From Planctomycetaceae bacterium (GTDB lineage Bacteria; Planctomycetota; Planctomycetia; Planctomycetales; Planctomycetaceae): a stretch of DNA of 64,000 nt. Below the pieces are notes generated by a model, which ran no database searches, was not told where the DNA came from, and saw only the letters and a list, made by a program, of their open reading frames with translations. Positions within the stretch are counted from its first letter, which is position 1; every line of letters starts with the position of its first letter. Below are positions 18,071 through 26,816 of this stretch, one piece after another. The stretch lies in NCBI GenBank assembly GCA_021732995.1, contig JAKFWA010000131.1, forward strand, positions 23,442 to 87,441, given 5' to 3'. A program made the position numbers and the translations under genes.

Positions 18071-18360
18071 GCTTCCTCCTGGTCGACTGCGGCGTCGAGT
18101 GCCTGCTGCAGCGCCGTCAGTAATCGCTCCCGATCTTCGGAAGACTTATGAATCTTCTCTGGCAAGCGTCGGACGATGCCGTGCAGTTCGCGCAGGAAGT
18201 AGATCTTGCCTTCGTCCGAAGTGATATTGAACTGCCCCGGAAACGACAGGATCTTGTTGGGATCAATCCAACGCTGCTCGCGCAGAGAGAGCACTTCCTG
18301 AATCAGGAACAACGAAGCCGCTTCCAGCGTCTCGTCGTCCATTGTGTTGAGTAAGGACAT
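18067..18360 (-). CDS. small hypothetical protein, first gene of the CesT/STAS operon
   Basis: A 97-residue helical protein (MSLLNTMDDETLEAASLFL, with central FPGQFNITSDEGKIYFLREL and an acidic C-terminus). No known domain is recognised. It is the most upstream gene of a five-gene minus-strand operon: its stop overlaps the start of the CesT-like gene (ATGA). The overlap chain supports real translation. No signal peptide or membrane segment. A role with the chaperone-like protein is plausible from position only. Confidence 0.7.
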   Translation of the reverse strand: MSLLNTMDDETLEAASLFLIQEVLSLREQRWIDPNKILSFPGQFNITSDEGKIYFLRELHGIVRRLPEKIHKSSEDRERLLTALQQALDAAVDQEEA

Positions 18361-18516
18361 AGCGGTCGTTCTCGTCTAAATCGACTTGGTTGGCGCCTTC
18401 GCGCTGCGTGAAGCCTTGGTATCTACACATCTCAGGGAGAGTTTTTGAAGGGAACGCTTGGCTGGGCGATGAGTCGGATGTTGGCGAGCGGGTCGTCGCG
18501 TAACGAATCCTCGCTG

Positions 18517-18553
18517 AAAAAAAGAGGCTGGCCCTGAGTCAGGTGCCAGCCTC
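18517..18553 (-). terminator. rho-independent terminator of the calcium-binding repeat gene
   Basis: On the minus strand GAGGCTGGC and GCCAGCCTC form a 9-bp perfect stem with a 12-base loop, directly followed by seven T. It lies about 60 bases beyond the stop of the 852-residue repeat protein gene and before the start region of the CesT-like operon, so it separates the two units. Confidence 0.88.
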
Positions 18554-18614
18554 TGAGAAGGTCAGTTGCAGATTTGTCGTGGCCAGTCTCTCGACCGAGC
18601 GGCAAGGAGATCGA

Positions 18615-21173
18615 TTACAGCGAAGCCAGATCCAGAACAATGGTTGGCGACAGGACATAAGCCTCGTTGATCTCGGAAGCCGAGTTGTTGGCGAGGTTGT
18701 CGTTGCCCTGATTGCCCGCCACGGTGTCGCTGCCGGACTGACTGCGGATGGTGTCGTCGCCGTCTTCGCCCAGCAGCACATCGTTGCCGATGCCACCATA
18801 GAGAGCGTCGTTGCCGTCGCCGCCCAGCACGGTGTCGTCGTTGTCGTCACCGTAGACCTGGTCATTGCCGTCCATGCCCGTCATGACGTCGTTACCAGCG
18901 TTGCCGTGCAGGATGTCGTCGCCGTTGCCGCCGTTCATGGAGTCGTTGCCGTCATCGCCGTTTATCACGTCGTTGCCGTCACCACCCTGCATGCGGTCGT
19001 TGCCCGAGTTGCCGCTGATGGCATCGTTGCCGGCCTGGCCATCCAGCGAGTCATCACCCGAACCACCCGCGATGCCGTCATCGCCGTCGCCACCCGTGAC
19101 CGAGTCGTTGCCAACACCGCCACCAAGGACGTCGTTACCCGCTCCACCTTGAACGAAGTCATCACCGGCCTGACCGTCGACCAGATCGTTGCCGTCTCCA
19201 CCAGCGGCCTGATCGTTGCCATCACCGCCGACGACGGAGTCGTTGCCAGCACCACCGTCCAGAGTGTCATCACCCAGGCCGCCGTCCAGCGTGTCACTGT
19301 CGGCTTCACCGATCATGCTGTCGTTGCCATCGCGACCGAAGAGACGATCGAGACCATTGCCGCCTTCCAGCGTGTCACCGGCGGCTGAACCGACCAGCGT
19401 GTCATTGCCATCACCACCCAGCAGATTGAGCCGAGCGGTACCGATCGCCACGTTGTTCGCGGCAATCACGTCGTTGCCGAGGTTACCATCGACGACGATC
19501 GCCTGACCGGCTGAAGCCGCCAGTGCTCCGATCGTCACCGAGTCATCACCAGCTCGACCATCGATGATGATGCGCGACACCGAGTTGTCGACTCGAATGA
19601 TCGAGCCGTTGAAGTTCACGTTGATACCAGACGAACCCTGCGAGACGACGATGGTGTCCGCCGCACCGCTACCGGCGAGCGAGATCGAGTCCGCACCACC
19701 GGACGAGGTGATCGAATCGTTGCCTTCACCCGTGCCCGAATTGATCACGTCATCGCCAGCACCGCCGTCGATGGTGTCAATGCCGCCATTGCCTTTCAGC
19801 GTGTCGTTGCCGCCTTCTCCGAGCAACGAGTCGTTACCGCTGCCACCGAACCCGAAGTCATCGCCGTCACCAGCGAAGACGGTATCGTTGCCTTCATCAC
19901 CGCTGATGGTGTCGTTGCCGCCGACTCCACCGCCGCCGCTGGTATCACCGTAGACCAGGTCATTACCGGCACTGGCGTTGATCGAGTCGTTGCCGTCATT
20001 GCCTTCGATGACGTCATCCCCGGCATTACCGACGATCGTATCGTTGCCGGTGTTACCGAAGATCGAGTCCTTGCCCGATCCGCCATAGACGATGTCGTTA
20101 CCGCGACCAGCGAAGATCGTGTCATCGGCCGTACCGCCGACGATCAGGTCATTACCCGTCACCGCGCTGAACTGATCATCGCCGTAGATCAGGTTGCCGG
20201 GAGTCACACCAGACACCGTGAAGCCACCGGCTCCACCGTCGATGTTGTCGTCACCCGCTCCGCCTTCGAGCGTGTCCAGGCCTGAGTGACCTCGCAGCGT
20301 GTCGTTACCAGCTCCGCCCAGCCCGCTGTCATTACCGCCACCACCGAAGATGATGTCGTCGCCGTCACCACCATCCAGGATGTCCTCGTTGACGCCGCCG
20401 CCCACGAAGTCATTACCGGCTCCGCCGCTGACCGTGTCATTGCCTTCGCCGCCGTCCAGCGAGTCATCACCCGCGCCGGTCAAACCAGCCGCGTCACCAG
20501 TCACCGAGTCATTGCCGTCACCGGCATCGACGGTGTCGTTGCCAGCGGAACCGGAGATCGTGTCGTCTCCATCGCCGCCGAAGATGGAGTCATTACCACC
20601 ATCACCCGTGATGTCGTCATGACCGTCGTTGCCATTGATCAGGTCGGCACCCGTACCGCCGCTGATGATGTCATCGCCGTGACCACCGTCGATGAAGTTG
20701 ATGCCATCCTGACCGTTGATGATGTCGTTGCCATCACCGCCAAAGATCGAATCGTTCAGGTTCAGGCTGCCGAGGATCGTGTCATTGCCCGCATTGCCGT
20801 TGATGCGGATCGACGACAGGTTAGTGAACGCCGACGACACCACACCGGTCAGGTTGATGGTGTTGTCGCCCTGCCCGCCGTTGACGGTGATCGCCGTGAT
20901 CGTGCTGGCCGGAATGTTGCTGGCCTGCGGCAGCACCTGGCCGTTCGCCAGCACTTGAGCCTGGCTGAGGTTCTGCGGATTGCGGCGAATGGTGATCGCG
21001 TCGTCCGCGTTCGAGTTCACCGTCAGCTCCCCACCGACGAAGAAGGCACTCACGGTGAGTAACGAGCGATCTTCCAGATCTTGAGCGGCCACCGGATGTG
21101 AAACTGCCGAGGCGCGGCGGCGGTGAGTTCGCAAGCGATTCTTGAGTGCGTCGAGCCAAGCCTGGAATTGCAT
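18615..21173 (-). CDS. large exported RTX-type calcium-binding repeat protein
   Basis: An 852-residue protein dominated by nonapeptide repeats of the type GGxGxDxUx (for example GGDGNDIINGQDG, GGAGNDTLRG), from roughly residue 120 to 820, broken by one stretch of different sequence in the middle. These repeats bind calcium and fold into parallel beta-rolls in secreted proteins. Before them lies the planctomycete N-terminal motif (AQDLEDRSLLTVSAFFVGGE). The preferred start is ATG 21173, giving MQFQAWLDALKNRLRTH; the frame is open to 21323. Repeats make the strand opposite look coding in all frames. Probably a surface or matrix protein; no enzymatic domain is seen. A terminator follows. Confidence 0.88.
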   Translation of the reverse strand: MQFQAWLDALKNRLRTHRRRASAVSHPVAAQDLEDRSLLTVSAFFVGGELTVNSNADDAITIRRNPQNLSQAQVLANGQVLPQASNIPASTITAITVNGGQGDNTINLTGVVSSAFTNLSSIRINGNAGNDTILGSLNLNDSIFGGDGNDIINGQDGINFIDGGHGDDIISGGTGADLINGNDGHDDITGDGGNDSIFGGDGDDTISGSAGNDTVDAGDGNDSVTGDAAGLTGAGDDSLDGGEGNDTVSGGAGNDFVGGGVNEDILDGGDGDDIIFGGGGNDSGLGGAGNDTLRGHSGLDTLEGGAGDDNIDGGAGGFTVSGVTPGNLIYGDDQFSAVTGNDLIVGGTADDTIFAGRGNDIVYGGSGKDSIFGNTGNDTIVGNAGDDVIEGNDGNDSINASAGNDLVYGDTSGGGGVGGNDTISGDEGNDTVFAGDGDDFGFGGSGNDSLLGEGGNDTLKGNGGIDTIDGGAGDDVINSGTGEGNDSITSSGGADSISLAGSGAADTIVVSQGSSGINVNFNGSIIRVDNSVSRIIIDGRAGDDSVTIGALAASAGQAIVVDGNLGNDVIAANNVAIGTARLNLLGGDGNDTLVGSAAGDTLEGGNGLDRLFGRDGNDSMIGEADSDTLDGGLGDDTLDGGAGNDSVVGGDGNDQAAGGDGNDLVDGQAGDDFVQGGAGNDVLGGGVGNDSVTGGDGDDGIAGGSGDDSLDGQAGNDAISGNSGNDRMQGGDGNDVINGDDGNDSMNGGNGDDILHGNAGNDVMTGMDGNDQVYGDDNDDTVLGGDGNDALYGGIGNDVLLGEDGDDTIRSQSGSDTVAGNQGNDNLANNSASEINEAYVLSPTIVLDLASL

Positions 21174-21796
21174 GGGACCCGTCCCTGGGTGCTGTCCGTT
21201 CGGCTGCAAGGCCTGATCCGCTTCCTGCGGACTGGTGGCGATGAATTGCCGTTCGGTGTGTGAAAGAATTCCGTCCGTGAGCGTGGAACTGGCTGAGCGC
21301 CAAAACCCCGCTGGTCCAATCACTTGCTGTGTGAACGATGCTTCCGCGTTCCGCAGGCCTCCGTGACCCGTCCAACACGAAACCGTCTGTCATGGCTTAT
21401 CGACACCGGGCATTCGGTTTCCACGATATCAATGACAAACGCCCTAGAGTGCCGCTAACCGGATAAGTTTTGGCCTGCGGCAAAGTCTTCCCAAGTTCGC
21501 CAATTTGCGTGTTTCAAATTATTCCGCCGCCCCGGATCCAAGATCGATGGAGGGCTGTTAAGCCACTACCTCTAAAGGACTTATGGGACCAATAGGATTC
21601 ATAGGTTCCGTAAGTCCCATCGACTGGCGCGACAGCGGCCTTAGATGAAGCAGCAGACGCCCCCGGCTCCCCGACCCGAATCTCACTCTCAGCAACTGGG
21701 TCGCTGGATCACGCCGGAGGCTTGTGTTAAACACTCGTCTGACTGGTGCTGGCCTCTGCCATCAGTTTTGTTCGAGTCCCCTGAGAGATTGCTCGC
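21174..21796. other. intergenic stretch upstream of two divergent genes, with one palindrome
   Basis: No gene is seen. It should hold the divergent promoters of the repeat protein (minus) and the membrane protein at 21797 (plus). The clearest structure is the palindrome at 21577-21617, listed separately. Confidence 0.5.
21577..21617. repeat. GGACTTATGGGACC palindrome
   Basis: GGACTTATGGGACC and GGTTCCGTAAGTCC are 14-base arms that pair with two G-T/mismatch positions around a 13-base loop. It resembles short dispersed palindromes of the type GTCCCATAAGTCC often met between genes in planctomycete and related genomes. Only one copy is seen in this window. Confidence 0.6.
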
Positions 21797-22282
21797 ATGT
21801 CCGAACTTTTTGATAGTCTTGTAAACCTGTTCGCGGCTGCCTTCGGAGTCATCCAGGCTCTGGTGATGTTCGTGCTGCCGTATGCGGCTCTGATTTCCTG
21901 GGTCGCGTTCTGGACGCTCGCCGTGAACTGGGTGAAGCTCTACGAGATCCTGTTCAAGAAGGGTGGCGTGGTCGGCCTGATCCTCATCTGCCTGATGTCG
22001 ATTCTGGTCTGGGGCCTGATCGCTCCTCCGATTGGCGGACATCACGAACTACTGGGCATGAAGCTCAGCAACTTCATCGCCAAAATTGTCTTCGTCAGCT
22101 CGCTGGTGACGATCATGTTCCTGTGTGGCTCAGTGCAGTTGTCCGGATCGGTCGCTGCCTTTACGAACTTCGATGAGCCCGAACCAGACACCGGGCACGG
22201 TGGCCACGGTCATGGACATGATGACGGTCACGGAGCCGCCGATCACGGACACGGCGGTCACGCTCCGAGCCATGCCCACTAA
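21797..22282 (+). CDS. small polytopic membrane protein with histidine-rich tail
   Basis: A 161-residue protein with about three or four hydrophobic helices (ALVMFVLPYAALISWVAFW, GLILICLMSILVWGLIAP, FIAKIVFVSSLVTIMFLCG). The last 30 residues form a His/Gly/Asp-rich tail (HGGHGHGHDDGHGAADHGHG), which suggests metal binding. No family is recognised. It is preceded by an intergenic region and followed by a strong hairpin at 22316-22345, so it is likely monocistronic. Confidence 0.75.
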   Translation: MSELFDSLVNLFAAAFGVIQALVMFVLPYAALISWVAFWTLAVNWVKLYEILFKKGGVVGLILICLMSILVWGLIAPPIGGHHELLGMKLSNFIAKIVFVSSLVTIMFLCGSVQLSGSVAAFTNFDEPEPDTGHGGHGHGHDDGHGAADHGHGGHAPSHAH

Positions 22283-22315
22283 GAGGCTCGACACCAGACA
22301 CAGATCGCTCACAAG

Positions 22316-22350
22316 AAGCACGAATGACACCTCTCATTCGTGCTTCGTTC
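22316..22350 (+). terminator. hairpin terminator-like structure
   Basis: AAGCACGAATGA and TCATTCGTGCTT form a perfect 12-bp stem with a 6-base loop, located 34 bases after the stop of the His-tailed membrane protein. The T-run after it is weak (CGTTCATTTCT), so it may terminate partially or stabilise the transcript end. Confidence 0.6.
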
Positions 22351-22401
22351 ATTTCTAGCCTGAGTTCTTTCTGCCGGGATGATCTTCGAAGGAGACTTCA
22401 G

Positions 22402-23829
22402 ATGGCCAACGTGCGTGACTGGGGAGCTGCTGGCGATGGCAAGATGGATGACACTGAAGCGTTGCAGCACGCCATCAACGATGCGGACGGTGTGATCGAG
22501 TTTCCGCGCGGTGAATATCTCATCTCGAAACCGCTGATCGTTGATCTGGTGAAAGTCGGACGCACGGCCATCAGCGGTTCAGGCGGCACCGCCAAGCTGG
22601 TCATGACAGGCCCCGGCCCGGCGATCTCGCTGGTCGGTAATCATACGGGATCGGCAGACCCCAATAGCTTTCGTCCGGAAGAATGGCGTAACGAACGCAT
22701 GCCGACGATCGACGGCATTGAGATCGAAGGCCGCCATCCAGAAGCCGATGGCATTCGCATCGCGGGCGTGATGCAGCCCACGCTGACGCGCGTGTTGATT
22801 CGCCAGGTTCGCACGGCGGTTTACGTCACGGGTCGCGCCAGAAACATTCTCATCGACGGCTGCCACATCTATCACAACACCAACATCGGCGTGCATCTCG
22901 ACAAGGTCAACCTGCATCAGGTCATCATTGGCGATTCGCACATCAGCTATAATCGACGCGGTGGAATTCGCGTGGAAAACAGCGAAATCCGCAACTTCCA
23001 GATCACGGGCAACGACATCGAATACAACAACTTCCGAGCGTTCGCGAAGCTGTTTTCCAAGCCGGAAGACGAGGCCGAGCCAACCGCCGAAATCTATATC
23101 GACGTCGGCACTGGCACCGTGCGCGAAGGCACGATTGCCAGCAACACGATCCAGGCGACCTTCAGTTCCGGTGGCTCGAACATTCGCATGATCGGTGGTG
23201 GCGAAGAGGGGAAGCACAAGGCCGGCATGTGGACGATCTCAGGCAATCTGATCGGCAGCCAGAAGAACAACATCCACCTGACGTACTGCCGGGGAGTCAC
23301 CATCACCGGCAACTACATCTACAGCGGCCATCATCGCAACGTGCTGGTCGAGCACTCGCGGAATATTCTGCTGGGTCCCAACACGATCGGCCACAACCCG
23401 GACTACAACGACAAGGAACTGGCCACCGGAGTCACGTTCAGCGACTCATTCAACTGCAATATCACCGGCCTGCTCATTCAGGACGCCGAGGCCGGGACGC
23501 ACACCATCAAGGACGCCGTGCCGCTGCAACGTGAGGCGCTGGTTGAAGTCATTCGCTGCCAGCGCATGAACATCACCGGCTGCCAGATTCTGGACGGCAC
23601 ACCGGTTGGCCTGCTGCTGGATGATTGCCAGGACAGCATCGTTTCCAGTTGCCTGGTTGCCGATCAGCGGACCGAGAAGCGAATGACCATCGGCATTGCC
23701 GTCAAAGGCGATGGAAAGGGTGTCTTGGTCTGTAATAACCGCGTCATAGACGCGCGTCCGGAGCGGCCCAGGAAGACGGGAGATGTCAATCCCAATTTCA
23801 CCGTCCGGCAGGGTAACCTTGAGGGCTAG
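22402..23829 (+). CDS. right-handed parallel beta-helix (pectate-lyase-like) protein
   Basis: A 475-residue protein whose start at ATG 22402 is fixed by the ribosome binding site GAAGGAG nine bases upstream. The N-terminus NVRDWGAAGDGKMDDTEALQ is the typical pectate-lyase-superfamily opening (V-x-D-x-GAxGDGxxDDTxAxQ). Multiple beta-helix coils follow with runs such as ITGNDIEYNN, ISGNLIGSQKNNIHLTYC and ITGNYIYSGHHRN. No signal peptide is visible, so it may be cytoplasmic or exported by another route. Members degrade or epimerise polysaccharides, but the catalytic residues are not clear here. Confidence 0.82.
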   Translation: MANVRDWGAAGDGKMDDTEALQHAINDADGVIEFPRGEYLISKPLIVDLVKVGRTAISGSGGTAKLVMTGPGPAISLVGNHTGSADPNSFRPEEWRNERMPTIDGIEIEGRHPEADGIRIAGVMQPTLTRVLIRQVRTAVYVTGRARNILIDGCHIYHNTNIGVHLDKVNLHQVIIGDSHISYNRRGGIRVENSEIRNFQITGNDIEYNNFRAFAKLFSKPEDEAEPTAEIYIDVGTGTVREGTIASNTIQATFSSGGSNIRMIGGGEEGKHKAGMWTISGNLIGSQKNNIHLTYCRGVTITGNYIYSGHHRNVLVEHSRNILLGPNTIGHNPDYNDKELATGVTFSDSFNCNITGLLIQDAEAGTHTIKDAVPLQREALVEVIRCQRMNITGCQILDGTPVGLLLDDCQDSIVSSCLVADQRTEKRMTIGIAVKGDGKGVLVCNNRVIDARPERPRKTGDVNPNFTVRQGNLEG

Positions 23830-24137
23830 TGGATCACCAAAGTGTTGTGGCCCGCACTCTCCGTGTGCGGGCATGTCGGCACACGGAGAGTGCCGACCAC
23901 AAGACTCACCACTCCCAGGACCGGAGATCTCCAACAGCCGTCAAGATGGCGACCGGGCCACCCTGATCAAGGGCGGAACGGCTGGAAGCGGCACTCCATT
24001 CCGAACATTGACGCGGTATTAGACTGATCTATTGAGCATGGCGAGTTCTGATTATATCCCCGCCCACGACCATCGTTCGCGGGGCCAGCAACTCTTTGTT
24101 CGTGGAGCGAACGGCGGCAATCTTCAAGGATGAAGAG
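23830..24137. other. intergenic stretch with a palindromic repeat
   Basis: No gene is seen. The palindrome at 23846-23901 lies just after the beta-helix gene and may also act as its terminator. A GC hairpin-like segment (CCCGC with GCGGG near 24059-24080) precedes the lipoprotein gene. Confidence 0.4.
23846..23901. repeat. TGTGG...CCACA palindrome with GCACTCTCCGTGTGC arms
   Basis: The left arm TGTGGCCCGCACTCTCCGTG and right arm CACGGAGAGTGCCGACCACA pair over most of their length with a short spacer. It is another intergenic palindrome, distinct in sequence from the GTAGG family. No second copy was found in the window. Confidence 0.6.
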
Positions 24138-25046
24138 ATGCGTAAGCTCATATTCCTGGCGATGTTAGCCCTGCTCGCAGGCTGCGTCGCGCCGCATTAC
24201 GAATACGGAGCCAGCTCCACCCGGAAAGACTATCGCTTACCGGACGGCGAGTCGCAGATCGAGCGAGGTCGTGAGAACAAGTTCATCGACGGTGTGGGTT
24301 GGGTCGTGGGCATTCCGACCAAGATCATGCTGCTCAATGCGAAGATGGATAATCACAACATCTCGCCGCAGACCGAGCAGGAACTGGTGGAGTACCTCGA
24401 GAAGAACGACCTCGATTGCGTGAAGGTGCGGCTGAATCAGTATGACCCGGTTGGTGAATGGAAGCGACTGACGAAGAACACTCAAGTCAGCGCCGGCTGG
24501 CGTTACACTGCGGGCACACTGTCGTTACTCGGGTACACCCTGCTGCCCGGACGAATCATTGGAGGCGACAACTACAACCCCTTCACAAACACGATCAATC
24601 TGTATTCCGATCATCCGGCGGTGGCGTTGCACGAAGCTGGCCATGCCAAGGACTTCGGCCAGCAGGAGTGGAAGGGCACCTACGGCGTCGCCTATTCCAT
24701 CCCCGTCTATGGACTTCTGCACGAAGCTCGCGCGACGAACGATGCCTTGAGTTACATGGAAGCCGAAGGGAAATACGACCTGCAGGCCGACGCCTACAAA
24801 GTGTTGTACCCGGCTTATGGCAGCCATGTCGGCGGCCAGTTCAGCAACTTCATTCCCGCCCCTGCCAGTTGGGCGATCATGGCTGGCTGCGTGATCCCCG
24901 GACACATCGCCGGTCGAGCGAAGGCCAACGAGGTCGAAGAGACTCAGCTCTACAGCCGACGCGGTCGCAGCAAGCCGTCTGACAGTGGCATCAGGCAGGC
25001 TGGTCATGAAGAACCGGCGCGTTCCCGCAGACCAGTCGACGAGTAG
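24138..25046 (+). CDS. lipoprotein with HEAGH zinc-peptidase-like motif
   Basis: A 302-residue protein starting at ATG 24138 with AGGA seven bases upstream. The N-terminus MRKLIFLAMLALLAGC is a lipoprotein signal ending in a lipobox (LLAGC16). HEAGH (165-169) fits HExxH, the zinc ligand pair of many metallopeptidases, embedded in SDHPAVALHEAGHAKDFG. A third ligand could be the glutamate in LLHEARATNDALSY. Two later hydrophobic segments may be membrane-associated. The protein is not a close match to a known peptidase family that I recognise. It may act in the periplasm or outer membrane. Confidence 0.72.
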   Translation: MRKLIFLAMLALLAGCVAPHYEYGASSTRKDYRLPDGESQIERGRENKFIDGVGWVVGIPTKIMLLNAKMDNHNISPQTEQELVEYLEKNDLDCVKVRLNQYDPVGEWKRLTKNTQVSAGWRYTAGTLSLLGYTLLPGRIIGGDNYNPFTNTINLYSDHPAVALHEAGHAKDFGQQEWKGTYGVAYSIPVYGLLHEARATNDALSYMEAEGKYDLQADAYKVLYPAYGSHVGGQFSNFIPAPASWAIMAGCVIPGHIAGRAKANEVEETQLYSRRGRSKPSDSGIRQAGHEEPARSRRPVDE

Positions 25047-25106
25047 CTGGCAATCTTTGATCTCACAGCCAAAGATTCGCCAAAGCATCGAGGCGACTAC
25101 TGAGGA

Positions 25107-26138
25107 GTGAACGTGCAATTTTCAAATGACGACCTGCTGCTCGTCACGGGAGCAACGGGTTTGGTGGGCAGCCATGTGGCTCAGCGCGCCCGCGAACGTG
25201 GCATCCGTACGCGGGCTCTGGTCCGATCAAACAGCGATCGCAAGCTGCTACAGCAATGGGGCGTCGAGTTCGTCGACGGCGACCTGACCGACTTTGATTC
25301 TCACAAGCGTGCCGCAGAAGGTGTGACCGCCTTCGTCCATTGCGCCGCGAAGGTCGGCGACTGGGGTCCGGTTGAGGAGTACCGTCGCGTCAACGTCGGC
25401 GGCACAGAAAGCCTGCTCAATGCCGTGAAAGCGAATGGAACGCTGAAGCGTGTGGTGCATATCAGTTCGCTCGGCGTCTATCCCGCAGGCGACCATCACG
25501 GCACCGACGAAACCCAGCCGATTTCCTTGGAAGGCATCGACGGATACACGCTCACGAAGGCGGAATCCGAGCAACTGGTCCGCAGCCATATTGCCGAATA
25601 CAAGCTGCCCGCGATCATCCTGCGCCCCGGCTTCATCTATGGCGAGCGTGACCGCACTGTGTTGCCACGCATTCTTGGTCGTCTCACCAGCGGCAAGTTC
25701 AAGTTCATCGGCGATGGCCACACACTGCTCAACAACACCTACGTCGGCAATCTGGCCGACGCCATCTTCCTGGCGCTCGATCGAGATGACCTGATCGGCG
25801 AAGTCTTCAACATCACCGACGGCAAGCTCGTTACCAAACGCCACTTCATCGGCAAGATCACCGAACACGCAGGAATTCCAGCGCCGACGAAGGCCGCACC
25901 ACTGGCGGTCGTGAAGACGCTCGCCAAAACACTGGAAGCGATCTGGAAGGCGTTCGATGCGAAGGAAGCACCGTTCGTTTCCAGTGCGAGCGTCAAGTTC
26001 CTGGGCTACAACCTCGACTACAGTTGCGAGAAAGCCCAGCGGTTACTCGGCTATCAACCCCGTGTTCCCTTCGACGATGGCATCGCCGCCGCCGTCGGCT
26101 GGTGCAAAGAAGCCGGGCTGATTCCCAAGAAGGCATGA
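25107..26138 (+). CDS. NAD-dependent epimerase/dehydratase (extended SDR, 3-beta-HSD-like)
   Basis: A 343-residue extended short-chain dehydrogenase. The nucleotide motif TGATGLVGSHVA (GxxGxxG) is at the N-terminus, then DGDLTD, VHCAAKVGDWG and the catalytic YTLTKAE (YxxxK) with an upstream Ser in HISSLGVYP. LRPGFIYGERD is the typical SDR segment after the active site. The frame starts at GTG 25107; GTG 25113 has GAGGAG better spaced and is likely the true start. Related enzymes act on sugar nucleotides, sterols or hopanoid-linked sugars; the substrate is open. Confidence 0.87.
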   Translation: MNVQFSNDDLLLVTGATGLVGSHVAQRARERGIRTRALVRSNSDRKLLQQWGVEFVDGDLTDFDSHKRAAEGVTAFVHCAAKVGDWGPVEEYRRVNVGGTESLLNAVKANGTLKRVVHISSLGVYPAGDHHGTDETQPISLEGIDGYTLTKAESEQLVRSHIAEYKLPAIILRPGFIYGERDRTVLPRILGRLTSGKFKFIGDGHTLLNNTYVGNLADAIFLALDRDDLIGEVFNITDGKLVTKRHFIGKITEHAGIPAPTKAAPLAVVKTLAKTLEAIWKAFDAKEAPFVSSASVKFLGYNLDYSCEKAQRLLGYQPRVPFDDGIAAAVGWCKEAGLIPKKA

Positions 26139-26162
26139 TCCTGCAGGCTCAGCTTTTCTATT

Positions 26163-26216
26163 GTAGGGCGGACAATCGTGTCCGCCGAGAACGTTGGCGG
26201 ACACGATTGTCCGCCC
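26163..26216. repeat. GTAGG/CGGACAATC palindromic repeat, copy 2
   Basis: GTAGGGCGGACAATCGTGTC and its partner GACACGATTGTCCGCCC pair across a 15-base spacer (CGCCGAGAACGTTGG region). It belongs to the same family as 13376, 31546 and 45766. Confidence 0.8.
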
Positions 26217-26459
26217 GTCTCCACGGGTTCCGCGTCGGCGAGCTGAGCCGTTACACACATGGCTACATTCCGACGCCCCTGCGGGGCTAAGAATCGGGAA
26301 AGTTATCAATCACAGAGGTATGAGGCCGATGCCGCGCGCGGTAAGAGAGGCTGGGGTCGAGGGCGATTGTTTCCCTCTGACTCCGACTTCGGCCGAACTG
26401 ATCCGGCGACGCTTCGCGCAGGGCGTCTGTCATTCTGAAGCATCACCTTGTCCCCACAA

Positions 26460-26695
26460 CGTCAAAACCCCAACGGGGTTTTATTCTTCAGCCCAGGGTC
26501 GCCGCAGAGCGGCGCACCCTGGGTTAGAGTGTATTATGCAGGACGAACCCTGAAGGGGTTCTACTCACACATCGAGCGTGGCGGAGGGTGGAACCCTTAC
26601 AGGGTTCGGCCTTGATTCGGTTGAACTACCCTGGGTGCGCTGCTGCGCAGCAACCCTGGGCTGGAGAGTCTCACCCCTTCAGGGTGACTCAACTA
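26460..26695. repeat. cluster of CCCAGGGT / CCTTCAGGG short palindromes
   Basis: At least five short inverted repeats in about 230 bp. Two hairpins share CCCTGGG arms around a GC-rich centre (near 26492-26523 and 26629-26662), and others use AACCC with GGGTT arms. Adjacent units share words such as ACCCTGGG and CCTTCAGGG, so they appear to be copies of one or two dispersed elements rather than random hairpins. Confidence 0.65.
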
Positions 26696-26816
26696 TCCGC
26701 AGCCGGACACGTCTCGCCACTGCCATTCTTTGAACGGAATAATGTGAGAATGATCTCAGGCTGCTCGATATAGATGACTGCAAATTCGTACTTCCACCGC
26801 ATTCAGGTTTGCAAAA

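Larger units (their letters stand above)
26139..26816. other. repeat-rich intergenic region
   Basis: No supported gene; the 119-residue frame at 26194-26553 is built of repeat sequence. From left to right: a GTAGG/CGGACAATC palindrome (26163-26216), then several shorter palindromes at 26460-26690. The latter include AACCCCAACGGGGTT, a CCCAGGGT...ACCCTGGG hairpin around GCCGC, CCTGAAGGGGTT, GAACCCTTACAGGGTTC and CACCCCTTCAGGGTG. Such composite clusters are typical of planctomycete intergenic DNA. Confidence 0.6.

Noticed and set aside
18865..20622. Possible CRISPR-like array suggested by regular repeats
   Set aside because: The repeats are coding nonapeptide repeats with variable third bases and no uniform spacers.
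18543..21062. Long open frames on the plus strand through the calcium-binding repeat gene (for example 18543-19388 and 20286-21062)
   Set aside because: They are reverse-strand shadows of a repetitive GC-rich gene. Their products are low-complexity and match no family.
26194..26553. 119-residue open frame
   Set aside because: It overlaps palindromic repeats and has no protein-like pattern or ribosome binding site.
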